A stretch of DNA of 64,000 nucleotides. Origin: Paenibacillus sp. NFR01. GTDB taxonomy: Bacteria; Bacillota; Bacilli; Paenibacillales; Paenibacillaceae. The stretch is taken from assembly GCF_900111565.1 (NCBI RefSeq), contig NZ_FOIK01000005.1, positions 225,324 to 289,323 on the forward strand, read 5' to 3'. Below are positions 24,166 through 33,248 of the stretch, in pieces. Made by a program: the position numbers and the translations under genes. The first letter of the stretch is position 1, and the number at the start of each line of letters is the position of its first letter. A model generated the notes under the pieces. The model was not told the origin of the DNA and made no database searches. It worked only from the letters and a program-made list of their open reading frames with translations.

Positions 24166-25269
24166 ATGAAAAAGGGAATCAAAAAAGGGCTTCTTACCGG
24201 ATTTGCGTTGCTGTTGACGGCGGGGCTGACCGCCTGCGGCAACAACAATGCGAACAATGATGCCGCGGCGGCCACTTCGGCACCGGAATCAACAAATGCT
24301 GCGGCTGAAGCAACCAAGGCGCCCTCGAAAGACCCGGTAGAGCTTCTGAACGTGTCTTATGATCCGACCCGCGAGCTGTACGAGAACTACAACAAAGCGT
24401 TTTCGGCTTATTGGGAGAAGGAGACCGGGCAGAAAGTTACCATTAAGCAATCCCACGGCGGTTCCGGTGCGCAAAGCCGCGCGGTCCTTGAAGGCCTCGA
24501 AGCGGATGTCGTGACGCTGGCGCTCGGTTACGATATTGATGCATTGCAGGACAAAGGCCTGATCAACGCAGGTTGGGAAAGCAAATTCGAACATAACAGC
24601 TCACCTTATACATCGACCATTGTCTTCCTCGTACGTAAAGGCAACCCGAAAGGCATCCAGGATTGGCCGGACCTGCTGAAGGATGGCGTAGAGGTCATTA
24701 CGCCGAATCCGAAGACTTCGGGTGGGGCCCGCTGGAATTATCTTGCCGCATGGGGTTACGCGCTTGACCATAACAACAATGACGAAGAGAAGGCGAAAGC
24801 ATTCGTGCAGGAGCTTTACAAGCATGTACCGGTACTCGACACCGGCGCCCGCGGAGCCACTACGACCTTTGTGGAACGCGGCATCGGCGACGTGCTGATC
24901 GCCTGGGAGAACGAAGCCTATCTGTCGATCAAGGAGCTTGGCGCCGACAAATTCGAAATCGTTAACCCGTCCGAAAGCATTCTGGCGGAGCCGCCGGTTG
25001 CGGTTGTCGACAAGGTGGCCGATAAGCGGGGTACGCGTGAAGTGGCCGAGGCTTACCTGAAATACCTTTACTCCGAAGAAGGGCAAAAGATCGCCGCGGA
25101 GAACTTCTACCGTCCTACGCTGGACAGCGTCAAGGAGCAGTTCAAGGATCAATTCCCGGACATCAAGCTGTTTACGCTGGCCGATAAATTTGGTACCTGG
25201 AAAGAAACACAGGAGAAACATTTCAACGACGGCGGTATCTTCGACCAAATCTACGTACCGGGCAAATAA
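24166..25269 (+). CDS. sulfate/thiosulfate-binding lipoprotein
   Basis: A 367-residue periplasmic-binding-type protein, here a lipoprotein (signal ending LTAGLTAC, then an Asn/Ala/Thr linker). Family signatures are LLNVSYDPTRELYENYNKAF, QSHGGSGAQSRAVLEGLEADVVTLALGYDID and NPKTSGGARWNYLAAWG, which match Sbp/CysP. It captures sulfate or thiosulfate outside the membrane. First gene of the operon, GGGGGAG ribosome binding site. Confidence 0.93.
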   Translation: MKKGIKKGLLTGFALLLTAGLTACGNNNANNDAAAATSAPESTNAAAEATKAPSKDPVELLNVSYDPTRELYENYNKAFSAYWEKETGQKVTIKQSHGGSGAQSRAVLEGLEADVVTLALGYDIDALQDKGLINAGWESKFEHNSSPYTSTIVFLVRKGNPKGIQDWPDLLKDGVEVITPNPKTSGGARWNYLAAWGYALDHNNNDEEKAKAFVQELYKHVPVLDTGARGATTTFVERGIGDVLIAWENEAYLSIKELGADKFEIVNPSESILAEPPVAVVDKVADKRGTREVAEAYLKYLYSEEGQKIAAENFYRPTLDSVKEQFKDQFPDIKLFTLADKFGTWKETQEKHFNDGGIFDQIYVPGK

Positions 25270-25325
25270 TTGCCGAAGGCTGCTGATCGGCCCATGAGCC
25301 GAAGGCAGGAAAGGATGAATACCGA

Positions 25326-26171
25326 ATGAATGTGGTCACGACATCAACCGTCCCGTCCCGGCGCAGACTGCTGCCGGGGTTCGGGCTTACGATGGGCTAC
25401 AGCGTGCTGTATCTTAGCCTGGTCGTGCTGCTGCCGCTATCTGCGCTGCTGTTCAACCATACAGGCTTAAGCTGGGGCAAATTCTGGGACGTCGCCACGG
25501 ATGCCCGGGTACTTGCTTCTTACCGTGTAAGCCTGACGACCGCGGCCGCGGCGGCGTTAACCGATGCGGTGCTCGGACTGCTGCTGGCCTGGGTGCTGGT
25601 ACGGTACGATTTTCCGGGAAAACGTCTGTTCGATGCGCTGATTGACCTGCCGTTCGCCCTGCCTACGGCGGTGGCCGGCGTTTCCCTGACGGCGCTGTAT
25701 TCGGCGAACGGCTGGATCGGCTCCTTGTTCGACCCGCTGGGGCTGAGGATCGCCTTTACGCCTCTGGGTATAACGCTGGCGCTGATGTTCATCGGTATTC
25801 CCTTTGTAGTGCGGACGGTGCAGCCGGTATTGGAGGACCTGGACCGTGACGTGGAGGAAGCGGCAGCCACGCTAGGCGCGAGACGGGTCCGCACCTTCGT
25901 GCGGATTGTCCTGCCGGAGCTGCTTCCGCCGCTGCTGACCGGGTTCGCGCTGGCATTTGCCCGCGGCATCGGAGAATACGGCTCTGTCGTATTTATCTCC
26001 GGCAATATGCCGATGCGGACGGAAATCGCGCCGCTTCTCATCATGTCGAAGCTGGAGCAGTACGATTATGCCGGAGCGACGGCGGTCGCCCTGCTGCTCC
26101 TGTTGATATCCTTTCTGATGCTGCTGGTCATCAACAGCCTTCAGCGCTGGGTGCGCAAAAGCGCGCGGTAA
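25326..26171 (+). CDS. cysT: sulfate ABC transporter permease CysT
   Basis: A 281-residue permease with six membrane segments. The EAA loop is EEAAATLGARRVRTFVRIVLPELLPPLLTGFALAFARGIGEYGSVVFISGNMP, characteristic of CysT/CysU. It pairs with the next gene's product to form the sulfate channel. The gene follows the binding protein by 56 bases. Confidence 0.93.
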   Translation: MNVVTTSTVPSRRRLLPGFGLTMGYSVLYLSLVVLLPLSALLFNHTGLSWGKFWDVATDARVLASYRVSLTTAAAAALTDAVLGLLLAWVLVRYDFPGKRLFDALIDLPFALPTAVAGVSLTALYSANGWIGSLFDPLGLRIAFTPLGITLALMFIGIPFVVRTVQPVLEDLDRDVEEAAATLGARRVRTFVRIVLPELLPPLLTGFALAFARGIGEYGSVVFISGNMPMRTEIAPLLIMSKLEQYDYAGATAVALLLLLISFLMLLVINSLQRWVRKSAR

Positions 26172-26178
26172 CTATTTT

Positions 26179-27057
26179 TTGTCTGGAGGAGATTTCATGG
26201 CCGGTACTGTCCCGTTATTCGCCGGAGGGAAGGCGCGTTCCGCAAGCGCGCCGGCAACCGAGTCCAAAACCGTTAAATGGGTGCTTGTTGGACTTGCGAC
26301 GCTGGTGCTGGTATGGCTGATCGTACTGCCGCTGGCCGTTGTGCTCACCGAAGCGCTTAAACGCGGCTGGGATGTATACTGGGCGGCGCTGACCGATCCC
26401 GATGCGGCTTCGGCCCTGCGGCTAACGCTGCTCGTTGCCGCCATTACCGTACCGCTGAATACCGTGTTCGGCGTGGTGACCGCGTGGGCGATCACCAAAT
26501 TCCGTTTTCGCGGCAAAGGATTCCTTGTCACGCTGATTGACCTGCCGTTTGCCGTATCGCCGGTGATCGGCGGCCTGATCTTTGTGCTGGTGTTCGGCTC
26601 GAACGGCTGGTTCGGTTCCTGGCTCAGCGCGCATGACATCAAAATCGTGTTCGCGCTTCCCGGCATCGTGCTGGCGACGCTGTTCGTAACCTTCCCGTTT
26701 GTCGCCCGCGAGCTGATTCCGCTGATGGAGGATCAGGGCATACAGGAAGAAGAAGCGGCAATTACGCTCGGCGCGCGCGGCTGGCAGATCTTTTTCCGGG
26801 TGACCCTGCCGAATATTAAATGGGGCCTGCTGTACGGAATCATCTTGTGCAATGCACGGGCGATGGGGGAATTCGGGGCGGTATCGGTCGTTTCCGGCCA
26901 TATCCGCGGACTGACGAACACGCTGCCGCTGCATGTTGAAATTTTGTATAACGAATATCAGTTCTCGGCGTCCTTTGCCGTGGCGTCCCTGCTGCTGCTG
27001 CTCGCCCTGGTCACGATGATCATCAAGAGCTGGCTGCTGCGCAAGAACGCCGACTGA
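26179..27057 (+). CDS. cysW: sulfate ABC transporter permease CysW
   Basis: A 292-residue permease, partner of CysT. The EAA loop is EEEAAITLGARGWQIFFRVTLPNIKWGLLYG, and NARAMGEFGAVSVVSGHIRGLTNTLPLHVEILYNEY is the CysW signature. It begins seven bases after cysT, with a GGAGGAG site inside that gap and the adjoining codons. No cysA ATPase gene follows. Confidence 0.93.
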   Translation: MSGGDFMAGTVPLFAGGKARSASAPATESKTVKWVLVGLATLVLVWLIVLPLAVVLTEALKRGWDVYWAALTDPDAASALRLTLLVAAITVPLNTVFGVVTAWAITKFRFRGKGFLVTLIDLPFAVSPVIGGLIFVLVFGSNGWFGSWLSAHDIKIVFALPGIVLATLFVTFPFVARELIPLMEDQGIQEEEAAITLGARGWQIFFRVTLPNIKWGLLYGIILCNARAMGEFGAVSVVSGHIRGLTNTLPLHVEILYNEYQFSASFAVASLLLLLALVTMIIKSWLLRKNAD

Positions 27058-27110
27058 CGCGCAGGAGGAAGAATCACGCTCACAGAGGTTCAGGAAAAGG
27101 AGGCTCCAGC

Positions 27111-27332
27111 ATGGCTAAACCGCTGAAAGTGGATGAAGTGTGGCTGTCACGGATCGCGGGATTGCTTGAAGACATGGAGTTCGGCTCCCTGCACATCGTT
27201 GTGCACGAGGGACAGATTGTCCAGATGGAACGCACGGAACGCAAACGTTTTGAGAACAGCGCAAACAGTGCGCGATTAAGCAGCGAAGCCGGGAATCGGC
27301 GCACCGATTCCCGGGCCTCGGGCCGCGGTTGA
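27111..27332 (+). CDS. YezD-like small protein (DUF2292)
   Basis: A 73-residue protein whose first 50 residues (VDEVWLSRIAGLLEDMEFGSLHIVVHEGQIVQMERTERKRF) match the YezD/DUF2292 family; the tail is low complexity. Members often lie with sulfate-assimilation genes, as here at the end of the sulfate transporter operon. The function is not known. AAAGGAGG precedes the ATG. Confidence 0.8.
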   Translation: MAKPLKVDEVWLSRIAGLLEDMEFGSLHIVVHEGQIVQMERTERKRFENSANSARLSSEAGNRRTDSRASGRG

Positions 27333-27364
27333 CCGGCTGCCCTTGCTTTTATTAGTCCTCCAGA

Positions 27365-27405
27365 GCCCCTGTTCCCGCCTGACCGGCGGGAGCAGGGGCG
27401 TTTTT
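27365..27405 (+). terminator. terminator of the sulfate transporter operon
   Basis: Stem GCCCCTGTTCCCGCC / GGCGGGAGCAGGGGC with loop TGACC, then TTTTT. Confidence 0.9.
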
Positions 27406-27500
27406 GCCATCTATTCCGTGCTCTAGGGGGATTAGCGCTGCCCGCTTGCAAAGTCTCCGGGGAAATGGTGATATGATAGGTAGTAAGGGGGTATATTGAG

Positions 27501-27926
27501 ATGGAGATTTCCAGAGGGTTGGAAGTGCGCTGCGAGGTGCCGGAGACATCCGATTACTTGGCGCTGCGCCGGGAAGCGGGGCTTAGTCCGATGAGTCCTG
27601 AGGGAGCCGGGATCGGCTTGCCCAACTCCTGTTTCGCCGTGACTTTGTATGAAGGGGACGAACTGGTCGGCATGGGCCGAGTCGTTGGAGACGGCGGATG
27701 CTTTTTTCAGGTCACGGATATCGCGGTTAAACCCTCCCGCCAGGGCCGCGGGTACGGCAAACGGATCATGGCGGAAATTCGCCGTTATCTGGATACGGTT
27801 CCCGAGCGGGCGTATGTCAGCCTCATTGCCGACGGCGAAGCGAGCAAACTGTATGCGCAATACGGATTTGTGCCGGTCATGCCGGCTTCCCAGGGGATGG
27901 CGCTGCAGCGCAAGGCCAAGGATTAA
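27501..27926 (+). CDS. GNAT-family N-acetyltransferase
   Basis: A 141-residue acetyltransferase with acetyl-CoA-binding motif A VTDIAVKPSRQGRGYGKRIMAEI and motif B VSLIADGEASKLYAQYGFVPV. The acceptor is unknown. AAGGGGG lies upstream of the ATG. It probably starts a short run with the next two genes. Confidence 0.85.
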   Translation: MEISRGLEVRCEVPETSDYLALRREAGLSPMSPEGAGIGLPNSCFAVTLYEGDELVGMGRVVGDGGCFFQVTDIAVKPSRQGRGYGKRIMAEIRRYLDTVPERAYVSLIADGEASKLYAQYGFVPVMPASQGMALQRKAKD

Positions 27927-27970
27927 CGATAGATAAAAACGATATATAAAGAAGAAGGGCGGAAGCCGGA

Positions 27971-28603
27971 ATGAATATTGTTATATTAGGAGCGTCGGGC
28001 CGGATTGGCCAGGCGATCGTGCAGGAGGCGCTGAACCGCAAGCATGAAGTGACTGCAGCGGTTAGGAACCCGCAAAGCTATGCGTTGTCGCATGAAAGGC
28101 TGCAGGTGATTCAGGCGGATATCCTGAATGCGGCATCGGTTGCCGCTGCGGTTGCCGGGAAGGAAGCTGTGATCAGCGCTTACGGCCCTAAGGCCGGCCA
28201 TGAAGAGGAGCTGACGGCTGCCGCGGAATCGTTGATTGCCGGTTTGAAGGACGCAACCGGGCTGCGGGTGCTGATTGTCGGCGGCGCGGGGAGCCTGAAG
28301 ACGGATTCGGGGGAGCTGCTGCTGGAGACGGCGGGTTTTCCCGCCGCATTTCTTCCGCTGGCAACGGCGCATGCCCGTGCTTATGAGATGTACCAAAGAT
28401 CAGCGCTTGACTATTCGTATATCAGCCCGCCCGCGGAGCTCCGGGAGGGGCAGCGTACCGGGATGTTCCGCATCGGCCTGGACCGGCTGGTGGTGGATGA
28501 AAACGGCGAAAGCTCGGTGAGCATTCCGGACTTTGCCGCCGCGGTCATCGACGAACTGGAAGAGGGCAATTTCAGCCGCGAACGGTTTACGGTAGGCTAC
28601 TGA
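27971..28603 (+). CDS. NAD(P)-binding atypical SDR (NmrA/YwnB-like)
   Basis: A 210-residue Rossmann-fold protein. The dinucleotide motif is ILGASGRIGQAIVQEAL, and the segments VTAAVRNP and ADILNAASVAAAVAGKEAVISAYGP are typical of atypical short-chain reductases that lack the Tyr-Lys pair. LRVLIVGGAGSL follows. Reaction unknown. Confidence 0.8.
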   Translation: MNIVILGASGRIGQAIVQEALNRKHEVTAAVRNPQSYALSHERLQVIQADILNAASVAAAVAGKEAVISAYGPKAGHEEELTAAAESLIAGLKDATGLRVLIVGGAGSLKTDSGELLLETAGFPAAFLPLATAHARAYEMYQRSALDYSYISPPAELREGQRTGMFRIGLDRLVVDENGESSVSIPDFAAAVIDELEEGNFSRERFTVGY

Positions 28604-28631
28604 GCATTATCTGAAGCGGGGAGGCATGGCC

Positions 28632-30257
28632 ATGGAACTGGCAACGGCGGAGCAAATGCGCGAAATGGACCGGCTGGCGATCGATAAGCTCGGCATCCCG
28701 GCGGTGGCGCTGATGGAGAGCGCGGGCAAGGCGATTGCGGAGGAAGTCATCGCGCTGATTAAGCGCAGGGCCGGCCGGGCGGAGCGGCCGGCAGGCGGGG
28801 CAGACGGCGGCTTGGGCCTGAAGCCGCCGTTCTTTACGGTCAGCGGCGACCGGGCGCTGACCGTGGACGGGTCCGACCGCGAGCACTGGCTCGTGCTGGT
28901 CGGCAAAGGCAACAACGGCGGCGACGGGCTGGTCGCCGCCCGGTATTTGCGCGAGGCGGGCATAGCCGCCACGCTGGTGTACGCCGCCGCGCCGGAGACG
29001 CTGGCCGGCGAAGCGGCCCGGCAGCGCGACATCGCTGCCGCGCTGGGGCTGCCCGCCCTCGTCTACGGGCGGGACCGCGTGGACCTGGCCGCCGGCAGCG
29101 GCATCGTCGATGCGCTGCTCGGCACCGGCAGCGCCGGCGCCCCGCGCGGCGCTTACGCGGAGCTGATTGCCGCGGCGAACGCCAGCGGCAAGCCGATCGT
29201 GTCCGCGGATATCCCGAGCGGGCTGGACGCGGACACAGGGGCGACGCATGAGCCGTGCATCCATGCGGCGGTTACGGTCAGCCTCGCCTGCCTCAAGCGC
29301 GGGCTGGTGCAATATCCCGGCGCCGCGGCCGCCGGGCATGTCGTGCTGCGCGCCATCGGCATTCCGGCCGGGCTGGCGCGCGAGGCCGGCGTGCAGGCCT
29401 GGCTGCTGACGCCGGAGGTGCTGTCGGCGCGTCTCGGTGTTGACGTGACGCGCCGCCGCTCGCCCGAGGGCCATAAAGGCACGTACGGGCATGTGCTGCT
29501 GGCCGCAGGCACCCTCGCCATGAGCGGCGCGGGAATCTTGTCCAGCCGCGCCGCGCTGCGCATCGGCAGCGGGCTAGCGACCTGGGCGCTGCCGGAAGGC
29601 CTGCTGCCCCATGCCGTCGGTGCGGCGCCCGAGGTCATGCTCGCCCCCGTCGGTCCCGGCGGCGAGTGGACCGCGGCTTCCGCGGCGGAGCTGCTGCGTC
29701 TTGGCAGGACGCGCGATGCGGTGGCGATCGGCCCCGGGCTTGGCCGATTTTCCGGCGACACCGGCTGGCTGCGTTGCCTGTGGGAAGGCATCGGCGCGCC
29801 GCTGGTGCTGGACGCCGATGCGCTAAACATCTTGGCCGAAGCCGGCCTTGAAGCGTGGCCGCGGCGGAGCGTTCCGGCGGTGCTGACGCCGCATCCGGGC
29901 GAAATGGCCCGGCTGGCCGGGGTATCGACCGCCGAAGTGCAGCGGGACCGCATTGGCCTCGCCGGCGCGTACGCCCGGAAGCATGGCGTGGTGCTGGTGC
30001 TCAAAGGAGCACATACCGTTATTGCCGCCCCGGACGGCGCAGCCTACGTCAATACCACCGGCCATCCCGGTATGGGGACCGGCGGTGCGGGCGATGTGCT
30101 GACCGGGATTATCGCCGGTCTGCTGGCGCAGGGCCTGACGCCGCTTCAGGCGGCGGCGTTCGGGGTGTACCTGCACGGGCTGGCCGGAGAGGATGCGGCC
30201 AGAGCGCGCGCCCATCCGGCGGCGCTGATCGCCGGCGATATTATTGAAGCGCTCTGA
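28632..30257 (+). CDS. nnr: bifunctional NAD(P)H-hydrate epimerase and ADP-dependent dehydratase (Nnr)
   Basis: A 541-residue fusion that repairs hydrated NADH and NADPH. The N-terminal YjeF_N epimerase domain shows ALMESAGKAIAEEV, GKGNNGGDGLVAARYL and SADIPSGLDADTG. The C-terminal ribokinase-like dehydratase shows HKGTYGHVLLAAGT, GPGLGR, LDADALNILAE, TPHPGEMARL and the nucleotide site GTGGAGDVLTGIIAGLLAQG. An insertion of about 45 residues (about 42-86) separates the first helix from GKGNNGGDG. The ATG at 28632 is preferred because GGGGAGG ends only one base before the ATG at 28626. Confidence 0.92.
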   Translation: MELATAEQMREMDRLAIDKLGIPAVALMESAGKAIAEEVIALIKRRAGRAERPAGGADGGLGLKPPFFTVSGDRALTVDGSDREHWLVLVGKGNNGGDGLVAARYLREAGIAATLVYAAAPETLAGEAARQRDIAAALGLPALVYGRDRVDLAAGSGIVDALLGTGSAGAPRGAYAELIAAANASGKPIVSADIPSGLDADTGATHEPCIHAAVTVSLACLKRGLVQYPGAAAAGHVVLRAIGIPAGLAREAGVQAWLLTPEVLSARLGVDVTRRRSPEGHKGTYGHVLLAAGTLAMSGAGILSSRAALRIGSGLATWALPEGLLPHAVGAAPEVMLAPVGPGGEWTAASAAELLRLGRTRDAVAIGPGLGRFSGDTGWLRCLWEGIGAPLVLDADALNILAEAGLEAWPRRSVPAVLTPHPGEMARLAGVSTAEVQRDRIGLAGAYARKHGVVLVLKGAHTVIAAPDGAAYVNTTGHPGMGTGGAGDVLTGIIAGLLAQGLTPLQAAAFGVYLHGLAGEDAARARAHPAALIAGDIIEAL

Positions 30258-30275
30258 ACCGGGCTGCAGCCGGCG

Positions 30276-30731
30276 CTAGAACAGTACGAGGCAGAACAGC
30301 GGCACAAACAGCGCGAATACGGGAAGCAGCAGCGGGTAACGTTCGCCGGCAAGCTGGGCGAAACGGAAAACCAGCAGAACGGCGATGCCGGCCAGCGCGC
30401 AGCGGTGTGCGTCCCCGCCCTGCTCCGACGCCAGCCACAGGCCGGCCGCAAATCCGGCCGCGGCGTACAAGGCAAGAGACGGGATGAGGGAGGACGAGCG
30501 GAACAGGCGCAGCAGCACATCCGCGGCCAGCGCTGCAGGCAGGCCGTAGGCATAGATGGCATAAGGCACCGATACCGGCCAGCCGTCCGGAATGCGTCCG
30601 GTATGCGGGAAGAACAGCAGCAGCAGTGACAGCAGCACAAAGGTTAGCCCCGCGGCGGACAGCTTGGATAATGCATACATGCCTGCGGTAAGCCGGACGG
30701 AGGGAAGGTCGTATTCCTTGATTTTATTCAT
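30276..30731 (-). CDS. membrane protein of unknown function
   Basis: A 151-residue protein with about five hydrophobic segments (LSAAGLTFVLLSLLLLFFP, SVPYAIYAYGLPAALAADVLL, LALYAAAGFAAGLWLA, ALAGIAVLLVF, LLLPVFALFVPLFCLVLF). The ATG at 30731 has GGAAAGGA upstream; the frame runs further up but without a start context. It lies 35 bases after the SDR gene and may be its second cistron. Confidence 0.6.
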   Translation of the reverse strand: MNKIKEYDLPSVRLTAGMYALSKLSAAGLTFVLLSLLLLFFPHTGRIPDGWPVSVPYAIYAYGLPAALAADVLLRLFRSSSLIPSLALYAAAGFAAGLWLASEQGGDAHRCALAGIAVLLVFRFAQLAGERYPLLLPVFALFVPLFCLVLF

Positions 30732-30766
30732 GGACGGGTTCCTTTCCTGTGAGGGTAAATGTTCGG

Positions 30767-31666
30767 TCAGCTCGTGACCATGTCCCCGCCGTTCACGTGA
30801 ACGCAGGCACCGGTGACATAGGACGAATCGGGGCTGGCCAGATAGACGTAGGCTCCCGCCAGTTCGTAAGGCTGGGCCGCACGGCCGAGCGGCGTATTCG
30901 TTCCGAATACGCTGACTTCTTCCGCAGGATAGCTGGATACCGTGAGCGGCGTCCATACGGGGCCCGGGGCAACGCTGTTGACTCGAATTCCCTGATCGAC
31001 CAGCGAGAGGGCCAGGGAGCGGGTAAAGGTGACTATCGCGCCTTTCGTGGCGGAATAATCGATCAGCTGTTTGTTGCCTTGATAGGCGGTAATGGAAGCG
31101 GTGTTGATAATGACCGCGCCCCGCTTCAAATGGGGCAATGCGGCTTGAACCAAATAGAAGTACGGAAAAACATTGGTCTGAAACGTCTGATACAGCTGCT
31201 CCTCAGAAATGTCGAGAATGCTTTTTTGTGGATACTGTACCCCATGGTTGTTGACCAGAATGTCCAAACGCCCGAAGGTATTCACCGTATGCGCAACGGT
31301 ATCGGAGCAGTTTTGCTTGTACCGCAAGTCCGTCCGGATGCGCAGGCAGCGCCGCCCCAGTTCTTCGATCCGCCGCTGCGTCGCCTCGGCGTCGACGTCC
31401 TCGTATAAATAGGCGATGGCGATGTCGGCCCCTTCCTTGGCCATCGCGATGGCTGCGGCACGGCCGATGCCGCTGTCGCCTCCGGTAATCAAGGCGACCT
31501 TGCCCGTCAGCTTGCCGCTGCCCCCGATCGACGGATCTTCGCTGATCGGCCGCGGATTCATCAGGTATTCCAGCCCCGGCTGACGGTCCTGATGCTGCGG
31601 CGGAAAAGCGATGGGCTCCTCGCGGCAGACGGTTTTTTGCCCATAATAGGGATAGGTTGGATTCAT
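30767..31666 (-). CDS. SDR-family oxidoreductase (YhdF/YdaD/YghA-like)
   Basis: A 299-residue classical SDR with a 50-residue N-terminal extension typical of the YdaD/YhdF group (PPQHQDRQPGLEYLMNPRP). Cofactor motif TGGDSGIGRAAAIAMAKEGA, NNHG, catalytic Ser in NTASITAY, Y-x3-K as YSATKGA, and NSVAPGPVWTPL. The substrate is unknown; homologues are general stress proteins in Bacillus. Confidence 0.88.
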   Translation of the reverse strand: MNPTYPYYGQKTVCREEPIAFPPQHQDRQPGLEYLMNPRPISEDPSIGGSGKLTGKVALITGGDSGIGRAAAIAMAKEGADIAIAYLYEDVDAEATQRRIEELGRRCLRIRTDLRYKQNCSDTVAHTVNTFGRLDILVNNHGVQYPQKSILDISEEQLYQTFQTNVFPYFYLVQAALPHLKRGAVIINTASITAYQGNKQLIDYSATKGAIVTFTRSLALSLVDQGIRVNSVAPGPVWTPLTVSSYPAEEVSVFGTNTPLGRAAQPYELAGAYVYLASPDSSYVTGACVHVNGGDMVTS

Positions 31667-31812
31667 GACGCAGCTTCCCCTTTCATGCAGGTATAGGCTA
31701 TGCTATGCATTTGCCCAGGCAGGGGTGCGCTTTCGCCTGCGCCGCGGGAAAGGAGACTGTACCTGCGAAGCGTTTCCGTATGCATTTGGAATAGGAGGAA
31801 GTGGGGAACAAG

Positions 31813-32442
31813 ATGAGCTTTGGATCAACGATTGAATACTTGCGGAGGGGAAGCGCCCCGCAGCCGGAAGTGTACGCGCTGCTGCAGGAGCTTCGTATCA
31901 TGGAGCATCTGGCGGATTATTCGCCGCTGCTGGTCGGCACGGTTCCGCTCGGCCTCGAAGTGGAGGGAAGCGATTTGGACATCGTTTGCGAGGTTCATGA
32001 ACCGGAAGCCTTTATATTAGCGGCCGGTCGCTTTTTCGGCGGCCAGGGCGGCTTCAGCGCCGTCACCCGCCCGGTCGCGGGAATTCCGCGCACGGTCATC
32101 CGTTTCTCCGCCGGAGGCTGGCCGATTGAGCTCTTTGGCCAGCCGGTTCCTTCCGCGCGGCAAAACGGTTATTTGCATATGCTGGCCGAATGGCGGATCC
32201 TCCGGCAGCTTGGGCCGGAATTCCGCGAGGCGGTCATCCGGCTGAAGCGGGCCGGAGTGAAGACGGAGCCGGCGTTTGCCCGGCTGCTGCGGCTGGAAGG
32301 CGACCCTTATGAGGCATTGCTGCATGCGGGCCGGCTGAACGACGGGGAACTCGCGGAGTTGTGCGGCAGAATAAGCGGGCAGATGCACGTGTCCGATGGA
32401 CTGGGCCCAACCCTAGCGATAGATAACAAAGAGTGCAGATAA
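31813..32442 (+). CDS. DUF4269 nucleotidyltransferase-fold protein
   Basis: A 209-residue protein. VGTVPLGLEVEGSDLDIVCEVHEPEAF resembles the nucleotidyltransferase G-[ST]-x-D-x-D active-site strand of the DUF4269 family, followed by GWPIELFGQPVPSARQNGYLHMLAEWRIL. No function is established. The ATG at 31813 is chosen over an in-frame GTG at 31801, which touches the AGGAGGAA site. Confidence 0.7.
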   Translation: MSFGSTIEYLRRGSAPQPEVYALLQELRIMEHLADYSPLLVGTVPLGLEVEGSDLDIVCEVHEPEAFILAAGRFFGGQGGFSAVTRPVAGIPRTVIRFSAGGWPIELFGQPVPSARQNGYLHMLAEWRILRQLGPEFREAVIRLKRAGVKTEPAFARLLRLEGDPYEALLHAGRLNDGELAELCGRISGQMHVSDGLGPTLAIDNKECR

Positions 32443-32537
32443 CAACAAATGTAACAGTGCCGCGGCGGACCGGATGCAGTATAATGGAATGGCAATTCAT
32501 ATGCGCATATGCGAGAAATGCAGGAGATCGATAGCAC

Positions 32538-33248
32538 ATGAGATTTAAAGACGTATTTTCAATTATCGGTCCGGCTATGGTCGGGCCTTCAAGTTCGCAT
32601 ACGGCCGGTGCCGCCCGGATCGGCAGAGCTGCCCGCCAGGTGCTGGGCGAACTGCCGCGCGAGGCCGAGGTGATCTTCTTTGGCTCCTTCGCCGCTACGT
32701 ATCAGGGGCATGGAACGGACCGGGCCATCATCGGCGGCTTGCTTGACTTTGCTACCGACGATCCCAGGTTGCCGGATTCGCTGGAGCTTGCCGCTGAAGC
32801 GGGGGTGGCTGTATCGTTCAGGCAGGGGGCGGGGCTGTTTCCGCATCCGAATACGGTCCGGCTGAACCTGGTCGGGGAGAGTTCAGGCAAGGAACTGACG
32901 CTGACCGGCATTTCCATCGGCGGAGGCAATATCGAAATCGTCGATATCGACGGCTTTAATGTCAAGCTGACCGGCATGTATCCGACGGTGCTGATTCACC
33001 ATATGGACTACCTGGGCGTGCTGGCCAGCGTGACCGACGTGATGCGCAAAGGGCAGTTCAATATCGGCCATATGTCGCTGGACCGCAAGAACCGGAGCGG
33101 CGCAGCCTTGACCGTACTGGAACTGGATGAGCCCGCAACGCCGGAGCTGACGCGGGAGTTGATGGCGCTGCCGGCGGTCACCTCGGTCAAGGTGGTCGAC
33201 CTGAATGGAGCAAAGCAAGAACAGAAGGGGAAGGATCTTTCATCATGA
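32538..33248 (+). CDS. sdaAB: L-serine ammonia-lyase, iron-sulfur-dependent, beta subunit
   Basis: A 236-residue subunit. GPSSSHTAGAARIGRAAR is the family signature, with FGSFAATYQGHGTDRAIIGGLL and a C-terminal ACT-like domain (YPTVLIHHMDYLGVLASVTDVM...MSLDRKNRSGAALTVLELDE). With SdaAA it deaminates L-serine to pyruvate and ammonia. The gene overlaps sdaAA by four bases. A TATAAT at 32480-32485 with a weak -35 may be its promoter. Confidence 0.95.
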   Translation: MRFKDVFSIIGPAMVGPSSSHTAGAARIGRAARQVLGELPREAEVIFFGSFAATYQGHGTDRAIIGGLLDFATDDPRLPDSLELAAEAGVAVSFRQGAGLFPHPNTVRLNLVGESSGKELTLTGISIGGGNIEIVDIDGFNVKLTGMYPTVLIHHMDYLGVLASVTDVMRKGQFNIGHMSLDRKNRSGAALTVLELDEPATPELTRELMALPAVTSVKVVDLNGAKQEQKGKDLSS

